NCBI RefSeq assembly: GCF_004519295.1
Contig: NZ_SOZH01000005.1
Location: 248,001-312,000 of the forward strand
Length of the DNA: 64,000 nucleotides
Direction of reading: 5' to 3'
Source of the DNA: Cellulosimicrobium funkei
GTDB lineage: Bacteria > Actinomycetota > Actinomycetes > Actinomycetales > Cellulomonadaceae
Shown: positions 44,095 to 52,497 of the stretch, piece by piece
Position numbering within the stretch: the stretch's first letter is position 1
Layout of the letters: every line of letters starts with the position of its first letter
Translations under genes and position numbers: made by a program
Notes under the pieces: model-generated
The model's input: only the letters and a program-made list of their open reading frames with translations
Databases searched by the model: none
Told to the model about the DNA's origin: nothing

Positions 44095-44535
44095 TCAGCG
44101 GGCGAGACCACCGTCGTCAGGCCTCTCCTGCGCCCCTTCGCTCAGGACGAACTCTCGGGCGACGACGAACTCCGCGAACCAGGTGACCACTCCGAAGGCC
44201 AGGGCGGCCCAGGCACCGAGGAAACCCGCTGACACGCACACGAGCGCGCAGCTCGCCCCCAGGAGCGCGACCGAGCGTCCGAGACCCAGCCTCGGCAGAC
44301 CCGGACCGCGCCCCCTGCGGACGAGGTAGGCGGACGCGCGCAGCCCGCCAGGGATTCCGGCGAAGACGAGTCCCGCGACGAACCACGGCCCGTCGAGCAC
44401 CGCGAAGGTCACCGCGAAGACTGCTGCCAGCACGAAGGCGGTTGCCCACCGCACGAACGTGAAGAGAGGGCTGGGCGCAGACGCTGCACCGACGTGGCGC
44501 ATTGTGTCCGCCATCGAAACGCGAGCCTTCTCCAT
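44095..44535 (-). CDS. Small membrane protein of unknown function
   Basis: I do not recognise a family. Four hydrophobic segments follow a short polar N-terminus (FVRWATAFVLAAVFAVTFAVL, PWFVAGLVFAGIPGGL, SVALLGASCALVCVSAGFLG, AALAFGVVTWFAEFVV), with a basic loop RRGRGPGLPRLGLGR. Start is uncertain: ATG 44535 (146 residues) or ATG 44514, which has GGAGAAGG upstream; the frame is open to 44646. Codon choice looks slightly less GC-biased than neighbours. A small inverted repeat (GCTGCTCG/CGAGCAGC, 43967-43990) may terminate it; the rest of 43883-44094 is featureless. Confidence 0.6.
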   Translation of the reverse strand: MEKARVSMADTMRHVGAASAPSPLFTFVRWATAFVLAAVFAVTFAVLDGPWFVAGLVFAGIPGGLRASAYLVRRGRGPGLPRLGLGRSVALLGASCALVCVSAGFLGAWAALAFGVVTWFAEFVVAREFVLSEGAQERPDDGGLAR

Positions 44536-44679
44536 CGGACGCCTCGCCGCCTGTCGTGCTCCGTCGGTGGACACCCCACCGGCGCTCACCCTATCCGTCA
44601 CCTGCAGCGCCCTCCCCGCGAGTCGGGAGGACCCGCGCTCGTGCACGTGCTCGCCGCGACAGGCGCGGCCGACGGAGCG

Positions 44680-45162
44680 TCAGGTGAACGTGAGCCCGAT
44701 GCCCCACGTCGCGGCGGCGAGCAGCCCGCCGAGGAGCTGGACGAGGATCGTGATGCCGGTCGCCTGCATCGCGGCGACCGTCGCGCGCCAGGCGGCGCGC
44801 CGGTCGCGGCGGCGCACGAGCTCGGCGAGGAACACGGCGAGCACGAACCCGATGAAGAGCCCGACCACCGGGATGACGAAGAACCCGACGACACCCGCGA
44901 TCCCGCCCCACACGAGGGTCGACCACGGGACGTCCGCCCGGCGCATGTGCCGACCCGCGAGGACGTACTGCGACACCTCGGCGGCGACGACGAGCACGGC
45001 CGCGACCGCGAAGACGACCCAGGCGGCCGTGCCGCCCGTGACGATCGCCCACACGAGGATCGCCCCGAGCACGAGCACGTTCCCGGGCAGGATCTGCACG
45101 ACGATCCCGATCAGCCCGACCAGGATCGCCAGCCCGACGAGGACCTCACCACCGACGCTCAC
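44680..45162 (-). CDS. DUF456 family membrane protein
   Basis: This 160-residue membrane protein matches DUF456 in its pattern: an N-terminal LVGLAILVGLIGIVVQILPGN segment, the central GRHMRRADVPWSTLVWGGIAGVVGFFVIPVVGLFIGFVLAVFLAEL with its Gly-zipper-like helices, and a C-terminal helix. Function is unknown. Start GTG 45162. It lies 27 nt downstream of the hydrolase gene and could be the last gene of the PadR operon. Confidence 0.8.
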   Translation of the reverse strand: MSVGGEVLVGLAILVGLIGIVVQILPGNVLVLGAILVWAIVTGGTAAWVVFAVAAVLVVAAEVSQYVLAGRHMRRADVPWSTLVWGGIAGVVGFFVIPVVGLFIGFVLAVFLAELVRRRDRRAAWRATVAAMQATGITILVQLLGGLLAAATWGIGLTFT

Positions 45163-45189
45163 GGGGGAAACCCTCGCACGTCCGGCGCG

Positions 45190-45996
45190 CTACGCACGCC
45201 CCGCGGGCGGGACCAGCCGGGGGTGCGCGACGCCGTCGACCACCCACGAGCGGATCATCGCGCTGAACAGGTCGGGGTCCTCCGCGCTCCACTGGTGGTG
45301 CATGCCGGGCACCAGGCGGACGACGGCGTCCGGCACCCGGCGGGCGATCGTCCCGAGCGCGGAGCGCGCGGCGCGCAGGTCGCGCGAGCCCGCGACGGCG
45401 AGGACGCGCGTACCCGACGCCTCGAGGCCGGTCGGCCAGCAGCCGCCGTAGACGTCACGCAGGGTGCGGGCCATGTTGTCGCGGCGGATCGCGAGGCCGG
45501 TCCGGACGAAGACGTCGCGCGCGTCGGCGGGGAGGCGGAAGGCGCGGGCCTGCGCTTCCCAGTACCAGCGCCGGTCCCACACCCGGAGCTGGGCGCGCCC
45601 GACGGCCCCGGCGAGACCCGGCACGCCGTCGACCGCAGCGCCGGACGCGAGGACGGAGCGCACGAGCCCGGGGTGCCGCGCCGCGGCACGGAGGGCGACG
45701 ATCCCGCCGTACGACAGCCCGACGAGGTGCACGGCCCGGCCCGCGGGCAGAGCCGCGACGAGGGCGGCCACGTCGTCGGCGGTGGCGTCCAGCGACACGA
45801 CGTCCTCGGCCGCCCGGGACCCGAAGCCGGGCAGGTCCGGCGTCCGGACGTCGAGGTCGGCGAGGTGCTCGACCTGCGGCTCCCACATCCACGACGCGAC
45901 GTTGCCGCCGTGCAGCAGGACGACGGAGACCTCGTCCGCCCCGGACCCGTCGGGCGGCGTCGCGGGGTGGCGCCCGACGGCGTCCGGCGTGGTCAC
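45190..45996 (-). CDS. Alpha/beta hydrolase
   Basis: This 268-residue protein has the alpha/beta-hydrolase fold: oxyanion VVLLHGGNVASWMWEPQV, nucleophile elbow VGLSYGGIVALRAAARHPG (Ser near residue 95) and a C-terminal PGMHHQW segment with the likely catalytic His. The acid is probably the Asp in VAGSRDLRAA. Substrate unknown. It begins at GTG 45996, overlapping the PadR stop (GTGA), so its expression is coupled to that regulator. Confidence 0.87.
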   Translation of the reverse strand: MTTPDAVGRHPATPPDGSGADEVSVVLLHGGNVASWMWEPQVEHLADLDVRTPDLPGFGSRAAEDVVSLDATADDVAALVAALPAGRAVHLVGLSYGGIVALRAAARHPGLVRSVLASGAAVDGVPGLAGAVGRAQLRVWDRRWYWEAQARAFRLPADARDVFVRTGLAIRRDNMARTLRDVYGGCWPTGLEASGTRVLAVAGSRDLRAARSALGTIARRVPDAVVRLVPGMHHQWSAEDPDLFSAMIRSWVVDGVAHPRLVPPAGRA

Positions 45997-46553
45997 GGGA
46001 GCACCTCCCGCTCGGTCTCGTCGAGCCAGGCGAGCTCGGTCCGGGCGTGCGCGAGGCCGTGGCGGAGCGTGGCGAGACGCAGGGCGAGCCCGCGGGTGCT
46101 GCGGACGCGGTCGGCGTCGGGGCCGCCGCCGGCGAGGACGGCGGCGACGCGCTCCTGCTCGGCGGTGAGCGCCGCGACCGCTTCCTCCGCCTGCGCGCGG
46201 CGGGACGCGAGGAGCTCCGCGACGCCCGCGTCGTCGAGCTGGTCGGCGAAGAACAGCCGCCCGAGGAAGGGCTCGCGCGCGTCCTCCGGCTCGAGCGGTG
46301 CGGCGAGCCAGTCGCGGAGCGCCGCGCGGCCCGCGGCGGTGATCGTGTGGACCTTGCGGTCGGGGTAGCTCTCCTGCGGCACGACCTCCACCTCCGCGAG
46401 GCCCGCGTCGACGAGGGCCGCGAGCGTGCGGTAGAGCTGCGAGCGGTCCGCGGCCCAGAAGTGGTGCACGGAGGTGTCGAACGCGCGCTTGAGGTCGTAG
46501 CCGGTCATGGGCCGGACCGTGAGGAGCCCGAGCACGAGGTATCGAAGGACCAT
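45993..46553 (-). CDS. PadR family transcriptional regulator
   Basis: This 186-residue regulator has the PadR winged helix (LVLGLLTVRPMTGYDLKRAFDTSVHHFWAADRSQLYRTLAALVDAGLAEVE) and a C-terminal PadR-C helical dimerisation region with LASRRAQAEEAVAALTAEQERV. It starts at ATG 46553, within tandem 16-bp repeats that are a probable autoregulatory site. It is followed by, and overlaps, the hydrolase gene. Confidence 0.9.
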   Translation of the reverse strand: MVLRYLVLGLLTVRPMTGYDLKRAFDTSVHHFWAADRSQLYRTLAALVDAGLAEVEVVPQESYPDRKVHTITAAGRAALRDWLAAPLEPEDAREPFLGRLFFADQLDDAGVAELLASRRAQAEEAVAALTAEQERVAAVLAGGGPDADRVRSTRGLALRLATLRHGLAHARTELAWLDETEREVLP

Positions 46554-46579
46554 GCGACTAGTAGACCATGCACCTAGAT
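46548..46579 (-). promoter_or_regulatory. Tandem 16-bp repeats over the padR start codon
   Basis: GACCATGCGACTAGTA (46548-46563) and GACCATGCACCTAGAT (46564-46579) are adjacent imperfect direct repeats. The first contains the padR start codon. On the minus strand TTGACC, about 19 bp, TACTAG leads to a very short leader, so protein bound here would block the promoter and start. Confidence 0.55.
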
Positions 46580-46607
46580 CCAGGTCAACGCTTCCCGAGA
46601 CGACGAC

Positions 46608-46636
46608 GGCCCGCCGACGCGGAGCGTCGACGGGCC
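46608..46636 (-). terminator. Terminator after the 121-residue membrane protein gene
   Basis: Arms GGCCCGCCGACGC and GCGTCGACGGGCC pair with one mismatch over a GGA loop, 17 nt beyond the stop codon. Confidence 0.65.
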
Positions 46637-46653
46637 GGGTGCCGGTGGTGCGG

Positions 46654-47019
46654 TCAGTTCCAGAACACGGCGACGAGGATGTTGACGAGGGTCAGGCCGC
46701 CGATGGCGTGCTTGAGGCCCGGCGCCACGGCGCCGTCGGAGGACTTGGCCCCCTGGCGCTTGGCGACGAACGCGAGGACGGCGATGACGAGGGCGACGAC
46801 CAGCTTGACGCCGATCTTGGCCATGTCCGGGCCACCGTCGCCCCAGACCGAGGCCTCACCGATCCCGACCATGGCGATCCCCGCGACGAGCGCGGTGAGC
46901 GCCCCGTGGAAGACGCCCTTGTACAGGCCCGGCGAGCGCAGGGACGCGAGGTAGCCACCGAGCACGATGGCCCACCCGATGAAGTGCAGCGCGACGAAGA
47001 CGTTGTAGAGGAACTCCAT
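46654..47019 (-). CDS. Small four-helix membrane protein
   Basis: The 121-residue product has four hydrophobic helices (FLYNVFVALHFIGWAIVLGGYLA; FHGALTALVAGIAMVGIG; KIGVKLVVALVIAVLAFVAKR; AIGGLTLVNILVAVFWN). Similar small actinobacterial membrane proteins exist without known function; the His in helix 1 is notable. Start ATG 47019. No operon partner is evident. Confidence 0.75.
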   Translation of the reverse strand: MEFLYNVFVALHFIGWAIVLGGYLASLRSPGLYKGVFHGALTALVAGIAMVGIGEASVWGDGGPDMAKIGVKLVVALVIAVLAFVAKRQGAKSSDGAVAPGLKHAIGGLTLVNILVAVFWN

Positions 47020-47104
47020 GACCCCATGGTATTTGCTGACGACAGTGTCGTGAAACTTTGCACAAGGTGAGATACGCCCGGTGATCTACGGCGCTCGACA
47101 AAGC

Positions 47105-47119
47105 AGACCGAAACGGTCT
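47105..47119. promoter_or_regulatory. Inverted repeat upstream of the sulfate assimilation operon
   Basis: AGACCG-AAA-CGGTCT is a perfect 6-bp inverted repeat about 70 bp upstream of the predicted promoter. It resembles the McbR sulfur-metabolism site of corynebacteria (TAGAC-N6-GTCTA) but with spacing 7, so the likeness is only suggestive. Confidence 0.4.
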
Positions 47120-47189
47120 ACTATTTCCGGTTTCCCACCATGCGGACCGGGGCTGTCCACGCGTCCGGACCGCGGCTACTGTTCTCGGC

Positions 47190-47276
47190 ATGACCACGGC
47201 TGCCCGCACCCTCCTCGTGACCTCCGGTCACGGGACGCCGGCGTGCGCGCACACGTGTCTGAGCTGTTGTCGCTGA
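47190..47276 (+). CDS. Cysteine-rich leader peptide (candidate attenuator)
   Basis: A 28-codon reading frame, ATG 47190 to TGA 47276, ends in CAHTCLSCCR: four of its last ten residues are Cys. Its start is 7 nt after TACTGT (47177-47182), so it should be leaderless and well translated. It lies 155 nt before the sulfite reductase gene. Polycysteine leaderless ORFs that act as cysteine-responsive attenuators are known in mycobacteria; ribosome stalling at scarce Cys-tRNA would then favour expression of the operon (inference). Confidence 0.75.
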   Translation: MTTAARTLLVTSGHGTPACAHTCLSCCR

Positions 47277-47327
47277 ACCGCGCCCGACTCAGCGCGAGCC
47301 ATCGCTCGCCTCTCTTCCCGAGAACCC

Positions 47328-47358
47328 CTGAGAACCGGCGCGCGCCGTCGGTCCTCAG
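47328..47358 (+). promoter_or_regulatory. Hairpin between the Cys leader and sulfite reductase gene
   Basis: CTGAG-a-ACCG...CGGT-c-CTCAG with an inner GC-rich stem forms a stable hairpin 52 nt after the leader stop. A smaller repeat GCGAG/CTCGC lies just upstream. They are candidate attenuation structures. Nothing else is evident in 47020-47189 apart from the inverted repeat and promoter. Confidence 0.45.
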
Positions 47359-47431
47359 CCACTCGCAGCATCCTCGCTGAGCGCTCGCCGTCGCGCGTCC
47401 CCGCCCCCCAACGAGGACACGAGGAACCCCG

Positions 47432-49201
47432 ATGACGCAGGCACCGACTGCGCCCGAGGCCACGGACGGCAGCGCTCCTCCCGCCCGTCCGCCACGGACC
47501 GCCGAGCGCCCAGCCCGGACGCCGGGAGACCGCCCCGCGCGCGCCGCTCGACCGAACGGGCAGTGGAAGGTCGACGGCACCGAGCCGCTCAACGCGAACG
47601 AGAAGTGGAAGCAGGAGGACGGCGGTCTGTCCGTCCGCGAGCGCATCGAGACGATCTACGCGCGCGACGGCTTCGACTCCATCCCCGGCGACGACCTGCA
47701 CGGACGCTTCCGCTGGTGGGGCCTGTACACGCAGCGCAAGCCCGGGATCGACGGCGGCCGGACCGCCACGCTCGAGCCGCACGAGCTCGAGGACCGGTAC
47801 TTCATGCTCCGGGTCCGCATCGACGGCGGGGCGCTCACGACCGAGCAGCTCCGCGTCGTCGCGGGCATCTCGACGGAGTTCGCCCGCGACAGCGCGGACA
47901 TCACCGACCGCCAGAACATCCAGCTCCACTGGGTCGAGGTCGAGGACGTCCCCGAGATCTGGCGCCGCCTGGAGTCCGTCGGGCTGCAGACGACCGAGGC
48001 GTGCGGCGACGTCCCGCGCGTCGTGCTCGGCAGCCCGGTCGCGGGCATCGCCGCCGACGAGCTCATCGACATCGGCCCGGCCGTCGCGGGGATCACCGAG
48101 AAGTACATCGGCGTCCCCGAGCTCGCGAACCTGCCCCGCAAGTTCAAGACGGCGCTCACCGGCCACCCGAGCCAGGACGTCGTCCACGAGATCAACGACG
48201 TCGCGTTCGTCGCGCACCGCCACCCCGAGCTGGGCGTCGGGTTCGACCTGTGGGTCGGCGGCGGGCTGTCCGCGAACCCGCGTCTCGGGGAGCGCCTGGG
48301 GGCGTTCGTCACCGAGGAGCGGGTGCCCGACGTGTGGCACGGCGTCGTGCAGATCTTCCGCGACTACGGCTACCGCCGGCTGCGCAACAAGGCCCGGCTG
48401 AAGTTCCTGCTCGCCGACTGGGGGCCGGAGAAGTTCCGGGAGGTGCTCGAGACCGAGTACCTCGGGTACGCGCTGCCCGACGGCCCCCCGGCGCCCAAGC
48501 CGTCCGTCCCCGGCGACCACGTGGGCGTGCACAAGCAGAAGGACGGGCTCAACTACGTCGGGGCCGCACCGTACGTCGGGCGCGTGTCCGGCACGATCCT
48601 CGCGAACGTCGCCGACCTCGCGGAGTCGGTCGGGTCGCACCGCGTGCGCCTCACCCCGCACCAGAAGCTCCTCGTCCTCGACGTGCCGGACGAGCACGTC
48701 GAGCACGTCGTGTCGACGCTCAAGGAGAACGGCCTCGACGCCCGGCCGAGCCCGTTCCGGCGCAGCACGATCGCGTGCACCGGCATCGAGTACTGCAAGC
48801 TCGCGATCGTCGACACGAAGGACACCGCGACCGCGACGATCGACGAGCTCGAGCAGCGGCTCGGGGACCTGTCCCAGATGAAGCCGCTCTCCCTGCACGT
48901 CAACGGCTGCCCCAACTCGTGCGCGCGCATCCAGACGGCGGACATCGGCCTCAAGGGCCAGCTCGTCATGGACGACGACGGCCAGCAGGTCCCCGGCTTC
49001 CAGGTCCACCTGGGCGGCGGGCTGGCCTCCGACGACCGCGAGGTCGCGGGCATGGGCCGGACCGTCCGCGGGCTCAAGGTGACCGCGGACGACCTCACGG
49101 ACTACGTCGAGCGCGTCGTCCGGCGCTACGAGAGCGACAAGGACGGGTCCGAGACGTTCGCCGAGTGGGCGCACCGCGCGGACGAGGAGGCGCTCCGATG
49201 A
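47432..49201 (+). CDS. sir: Ferredoxin-dependent sulfite reductase
   Basis: This 589-residue siroheme-[4Fe-4S] enzyme reduces sulfite to sulfide. After a disordered N-terminus of about 45 residues it has two ferrite-reductase half-domains and two siroheme domains. Cluster/siroheme cysteines are C449 and C455 (ACTGIEYCKL) and C493 and C497 (NGCPNSCAR). The order sir-cysH-cysD-cysN argues for sulfite rather than nitrite as substrate (SirA/NirA family members are similar). Start ATG 47432 follows GAGGA. It is the first enzyme gene behind the Cys leader and overlaps cysH. Confidence 0.93.
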   Translation: MTQAPTAPEATDGSAPPARPPRTAERPARTPGDRPARAARPNGQWKVDGTEPLNANEKWKQEDGGLSVRERIETIYARDGFDSIPGDDLHGRFRWWGLYTQRKPGIDGGRTATLEPHELEDRYFMLRVRIDGGALTTEQLRVVAGISTEFARDSADITDRQNIQLHWVEVEDVPEIWRRLESVGLQTTEACGDVPRVVLGSPVAGIAADELIDIGPAVAGITEKYIGVPELANLPRKFKTALTGHPSQDVVHEINDVAFVAHRHPELGVGFDLWVGGGLSANPRLGERLGAFVTEERVPDVWHGVVQIFRDYGYRRLRNKARLKFLLADWGPEKFREVLETEYLGYALPDGPPAPKPSVPGDHVGVHKQKDGLNYVGAAPYVGRVSGTILANVADLAESVGSHRVRLTPHQKLLVLDVPDEHVEHVVSTLKENGLDARPSPFRRSTIACTGIEYCKLAIVDTKDTATATIDELEQRLGDLSQMKPLSLHVNGCPNSCARIQTADIGLKGQLVMDDDGQQVPGFQVHLGGGLASDDREVAGMGRTVRGLKVTADDLTDYVERVVRRYESDKDGSETFAEWAHRADEEALR

Positions 49202-50085
49202 CCGCGGACCTGACCGGAGTGCCCGGTGCTCCTGCGGGCACCGACCCGCTCGCGGCGCTGCGCGCCGCAGCGCGGGCCCGGACGGAGCAGCGCGAGAGCG
49301 CGAAGGCCGCGCACCACGCGGAGCGTGCGCGGCAGGCCGCGCAGGGCCGGGAGAAGCGCTCGACCGACGAGCTGCGCGAGATCGCGCGGCGCGGCGCCGA
49401 GCTGCTGCACGGCGTGGGCACGCCCGGCGTCGAGGGCGCCACGCGCCCGGAGGCGACCGCCGACGAGGTCGTCGCCTGGGCGGCGCGCGAGTTCGGGACG
49501 TCCGTCGCGGTCGCGTGCTCCATGGCCGACGCGGTGCTCCCCCACGTCGTCGCGGCGCAGATCCCCTGGGTCGACGTGCTCTTCCTCGACACGGGCTACC
49601 ACTTCGCCGAGACCGTCGGGACGCGCGACGCCGTCGAGCAGCAGCTGGACGTGACGATCGTCGACGTCAGGCCCGAGCTCACGGTCGCCCAGCAGGACGC
49701 GGCGCACGGCAAGGACCTGTTCGGTCGCGACCCGGCGCTGTGCTGCCAGCTGCGCAAGGTCGAGCCGCTGCACCGCACGCTCGCGGGCTACGAGGTGTGG
49801 GTCACGGGCGTGCGCCGCGACGAGGCGCCGACGCGGACCGGCACGCCGCTCGTCACGTTCGACGAGAAGAACGGGCTCGTGAAGATCAACCCGCTCGCGG
49901 CGTGGTCCTTCGACGACCTGCTCGCGTACGCGGCGCGGCACCAGGTGGTGCTCAACCCCCTGCTCCACGACGGCTACCCGTCGATCGGCTGCCAGCCGTG
50001 CACCCGGCGCGTCGCGCCGGGCGAGGACCCGAGGGCCGGCCGCTGGGCGGGGCTCGACAAGACAGAGTGCGGACTCCACGTATGA
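49198..50085 (+). CDS. cysH: Adenylyl-sulfate (APS) reductase
   Basis: This 295-residue enzyme reduces APS to sulfite. Cluster cysteines are seen as LCCQLRKVEPL near residue 181 and GCQPCTRR near 264, which mark a [4Fe-4S] enzyme that uses APS rather than PAPS. The catalytic Cys is in the C-terminal TECGLHV. PP-loop-like VAVACSMADAVLPH precedes. The start ATG 49198 overlaps the sir stop, and its own stop overlaps the cysD start, so translation is coupled. Confidence 0.95.
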   Translation: MTADLTGVPGAPAGTDPLAALRAAARARTEQRESAKAAHHAERARQAAQGREKRSTDELREIARRGAELLHGVGTPGVEGATRPEATADEVVAWAAREFGTSVAVACSMADAVLPHVVAAQIPWVDVLFLDTGYHFAETVGTRDAVEQQLDVTIVDVRPELTVAQQDAAHGKDLFGRDPALCCQLRKVEPLHRTLAGYEVWVTGVRRDEAPTRTGTPLVTFDEKNGLVKINPLAAWSFDDLLAYAARHQVVLNPLLHDGYPSIGCQPCTRRVAPGEDPRAGRWAGLDKTECGLHV

Positions 50086-51089
50086 GGACGGGCATGACGA
50101 CCATCGACCTGACGACCGACGCGCCGGGCTCCCCCGGCGCCTCCGCCGCCGCGGGCACGACCCCCGCCGCGGCGCTTCCCGGCGGGCGCCGCCTCGCCCA
50201 GCTCGACGCGCTCGAGAGCGAGGGCATCCACATCGTGCGGGAGGTCGTCGCCGAGTTCGAGCGACCGGTCCTGCTGTTCAGCGGCGGCAAGGACTCCGTG
50301 GTGATGCTGCACCTCGCGGTCAAGGCGTTCGCGCCCGGCCCGGTGCCGTTCCCCGTGCTGCACGTCGACACCGGGCACAACTTCCCCGAGGTCCTGGCCT
50401 ACCGCGACGCCACGGCCGAGCGCCTCGGCCTGCGGCTCGAGGTGGCCCGCGTGCAGGACTACATCGACGACGGCCGGCTGCGCGAGCGCGCCGACGGCAC
50501 GCGCAACCCGCTCCAGACGCAGCCGCTCCTCGACGCCATCTCGGGGCACCGGTTCGACGCCGTGTTCGGCGGGGGTCGTCGCGACGAGGAGAAGGCGCGC
50601 GCCAAGGAGCGCGTGTTCTCCCTGCGCGACGAGTTCGGCCAGTGGGACCCGCGCAACCAGCGCCCGGAGCTGTGGAACCTCTACAACGGGCGGCACCGCC
50701 CGGGCGAGCACGTCCGCGTGTTCCCGCTGTCGAACTGGACCGAGCTCGACGTGTGGCGCTACATCGCGCGCGAGCGCATCGAGCTCCCCGGGCTCTACTA
50801 CGCGCACGAGCGCGAGGTGTTCGACCGCGACGGGATGCTCCTCGCCGTCGGGCCGTACTCCGCGCCCCGCACGGACGCCGAGACCGCGTCGCTGCGGACG
50901 GAGACCGTGCGCTACCGGACGGTCGGCGACATGTCGTGCACCGGCGCCGTGCGCTCGGACGCAGCGGGCGTCGACGACGTCATCGCCGAGGTCGCCGCGA
51001 CGCGCATCACCGAGCGCGGCGCGACCCGCGCCGACGACCGCCTCTCCGAGGCCGCCATGGAGGACCGCAAGAAGGAGGGGTACTTCTGA
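50082..51089 (+). CDS. cysD: Sulfate adenylyltransferase subunit 2
   Basis: This 335-residue PP-loop ATPase activates sulfate to APS together with CysN. The loop LLFSGGKDSVVML near residue 65, VDTGHNFPEVL, FGGGRRDEEKARAKERVFS, FPLSNWTELDVWRYI and the C-terminal ATRITERGATRADDRLSEAAMEDRKKEGYF are all typical. ATG 50082 (ATGA overlap with cysH) or ATG 50094 may be the start; overlap favours 50082. The TGATG junction couples cysN. Confidence 0.96.
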   Translation: MRTGMTTIDLTTDAPGSPGASAAAGTTPAAALPGGRRLAQLDALESEGIHIVREVVAEFERPVLLFSGGKDSVVMLHLAVKAFAPGPVPFPVLHVDTGHNFPEVLAYRDATAERLGLRLEVARVQDYIDDGRLRERADGTRNPLQTQPLLDAISGHRFDAVFGGGRRDEEKARAKERVFSLRDEFGQWDPRNQRPELWNLYNGRHRPGEHVRVFPLSNWTELDVWRYIARERIELPGLYYAHEREVFDRDGMLLAVGPYSAPRTDAETASLRTETVRYRTVGDMSCTGAVRSDAAGVDDVIAEVAATRITERGATRADDRLSEAAMEDRKKEGYF

Positions 51090-52477
51090 TGGGCACCCAG
51101 ACCACCACCGGCACCGTCACCGCCGACGCGGCGCCCCCGCTCGACGACGCGCGCCGCGGCACGCTGCTGCGCCTCGCGACGGCGGGCTCCGTCGACGACG
51201 GCAAGTCCACGCTCGTGGGCCGCCTGCTGTTCGACTCGAAGTCCGTGCTCGCCGACCAGCTCGACGCGGTCGAGCGCGTCTCGCGCGACCGCGGGCTGGA
51301 GACCGCCGACCTCGCGCTGCTCACCGACGGCCTGCGCGCCGAGCGCGAGCAGGGCATCACGATCGACGTCGCGTACCGGTACTTCGCGACCGCGCGCCGG
51401 TCGTTCATCCTCGCCGACTGCCCCGGGCACGTGCAGTACACGCGCAACACCGTGACCGGGGCGTCGACGGCGGACGTCGTCGTGCTGCTCATCGACGCGC
51501 GCAAGGGCCTGCTGGAGCAGACGCGCCGCCACCTCGCGGTCGCGAGCCTGCTGCGCGTGCCGCACGTCGTCGTCGCGGTGAACAAGATCGACCTCGTCGA
51601 CTACAGCGAGGCGCGCTACGCGGAGCTCGCCGCGGACATCCGGGCGGCGGCGACGTCGCTCGGCGTCGGCGACGTGCACACGATCCCCGTCTCGGCGCTC
51701 GTCGGCGACAACGTCGTGGACCGGGCGAGCGCGCGCACGCCCTGGTACGACGGCCCGAGCCTGCTCGAGCTGCTCGAGGAGCTCCCGACGGGCGACGACC
51801 CGGAGGCCGAGGCGTTCCGCTTCCCGGTCCAGGTCGTCATCCGCCCGCAGGCCGCGGCGGACGAGCGCTACCGCGACTACCGCGGGTACGCGGGGCAGGT
51901 CGCGTCGGGCGTCGTGACGGTCGGCGACGAGGTCGTAGTGCTGCCCTCCGGGCGCCGCACGACGGTCGTCGGGATCGACACCGCCGACTCCCTCGCGAGC
52001 GGCACGGAGCTCACCGAGGCGTTCGCCCCGCAGTCGGTGACGATCCGCCTCGCCGACGACGTGGACGTCGCGCGCGGCGACCTCCTCGCGTCCGCGGCCG
52101 AGGCCCCCGACGTCACGCAGGACGTCGAGGGCACGGTCGCGTGGCTGGGCGACCGTCCGCTCCTGCCCGGCGCGCGCGTGCTGCTCAAGCACACGACCCG
52201 CACCGTGCAGGCCGTGGTGCGCGACGTCGTCGGGCGCCTCGACCTGGACACGGCCGAGCTCGAGCCCGCCGAGCGCCTGGAGCTCAACGACATCGGCCGC
52301 GTGACGCTGCGGCTCGCGTCGCCCGTCGCGGCGGAGGAGTACGTCGTGGCGCGCCGCACTGGCGCGTTCCTGCTCGTCGACGCGCAGGACGGCGGCACGC
52401 TCGCCGCCGGCATGGTCGGCGACGCGCTCGCCGCCGCCCGCCGCCCGGCGGAACGCCCCGGCTCCTACGCGATCTAG
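51089..52477 (+). CDS. cysN: Sulfate adenylyltransferase subunit 1 (GTPase)
   Basis: This 462-residue EF-Tu-like GTPase drives APS formation. G motifs: GSVDDGKSTLVGRLL near residue 34, ITIDVAYRYF, DCPGHVQYTRNTVTG and VAVNKIDLVD. The beta-barrel domains follow. No APS kinase domain is fused and no separate cysC is nearby, which fits the APS-type CysH. The start overlaps the cysD stop. It ends 20 nt before the siroheme synthase gene. Confidence 0.96.
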   Translation: MGTQTTTGTVTADAAPPLDDARRGTLLRLATAGSVDDGKSTLVGRLLFDSKSVLADQLDAVERVSRDRGLETADLALLTDGLRAEREQGITIDVAYRYFATARRSFILADCPGHVQYTRNTVTGASTADVVVLLIDARKGLLEQTRRHLAVASLLRVPHVVVAVNKIDLVDYSEARYAELAADIRAAATSLGVGDVHTIPVSALVGDNVVDRASARTPWYDGPSLLELLEELPTGDDPEAEAFRFPVQVVIRPQAAADERYRDYRGYAGQVASGVVTVGDEVVVLPSGRRTTVVGIDTADSLASGTELTEAFAPQSVTIRLADDVDVARGDLLASAAEAPDVTQDVEGTVAWLGDRPLLPGARVLLKHTTRTVQAVVRDVVGRLDLDTAELEPAERLELNDIGRVTLRLASPVAAEEYVVARRTGAFLLVDAQDGGTLAAGMVGDALAAARRPAERPGSYAI

Positions 52478-52497
52478 ACGACACCTAGGCTGGCACC

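Noticed and set aside
47190-47276. Leader region as a T-box riboswitch
   Set aside because: I see no T-box specifier stem or the conserved T-box sequence, while a translated Cys-rich ORF with its own promoter is clear.
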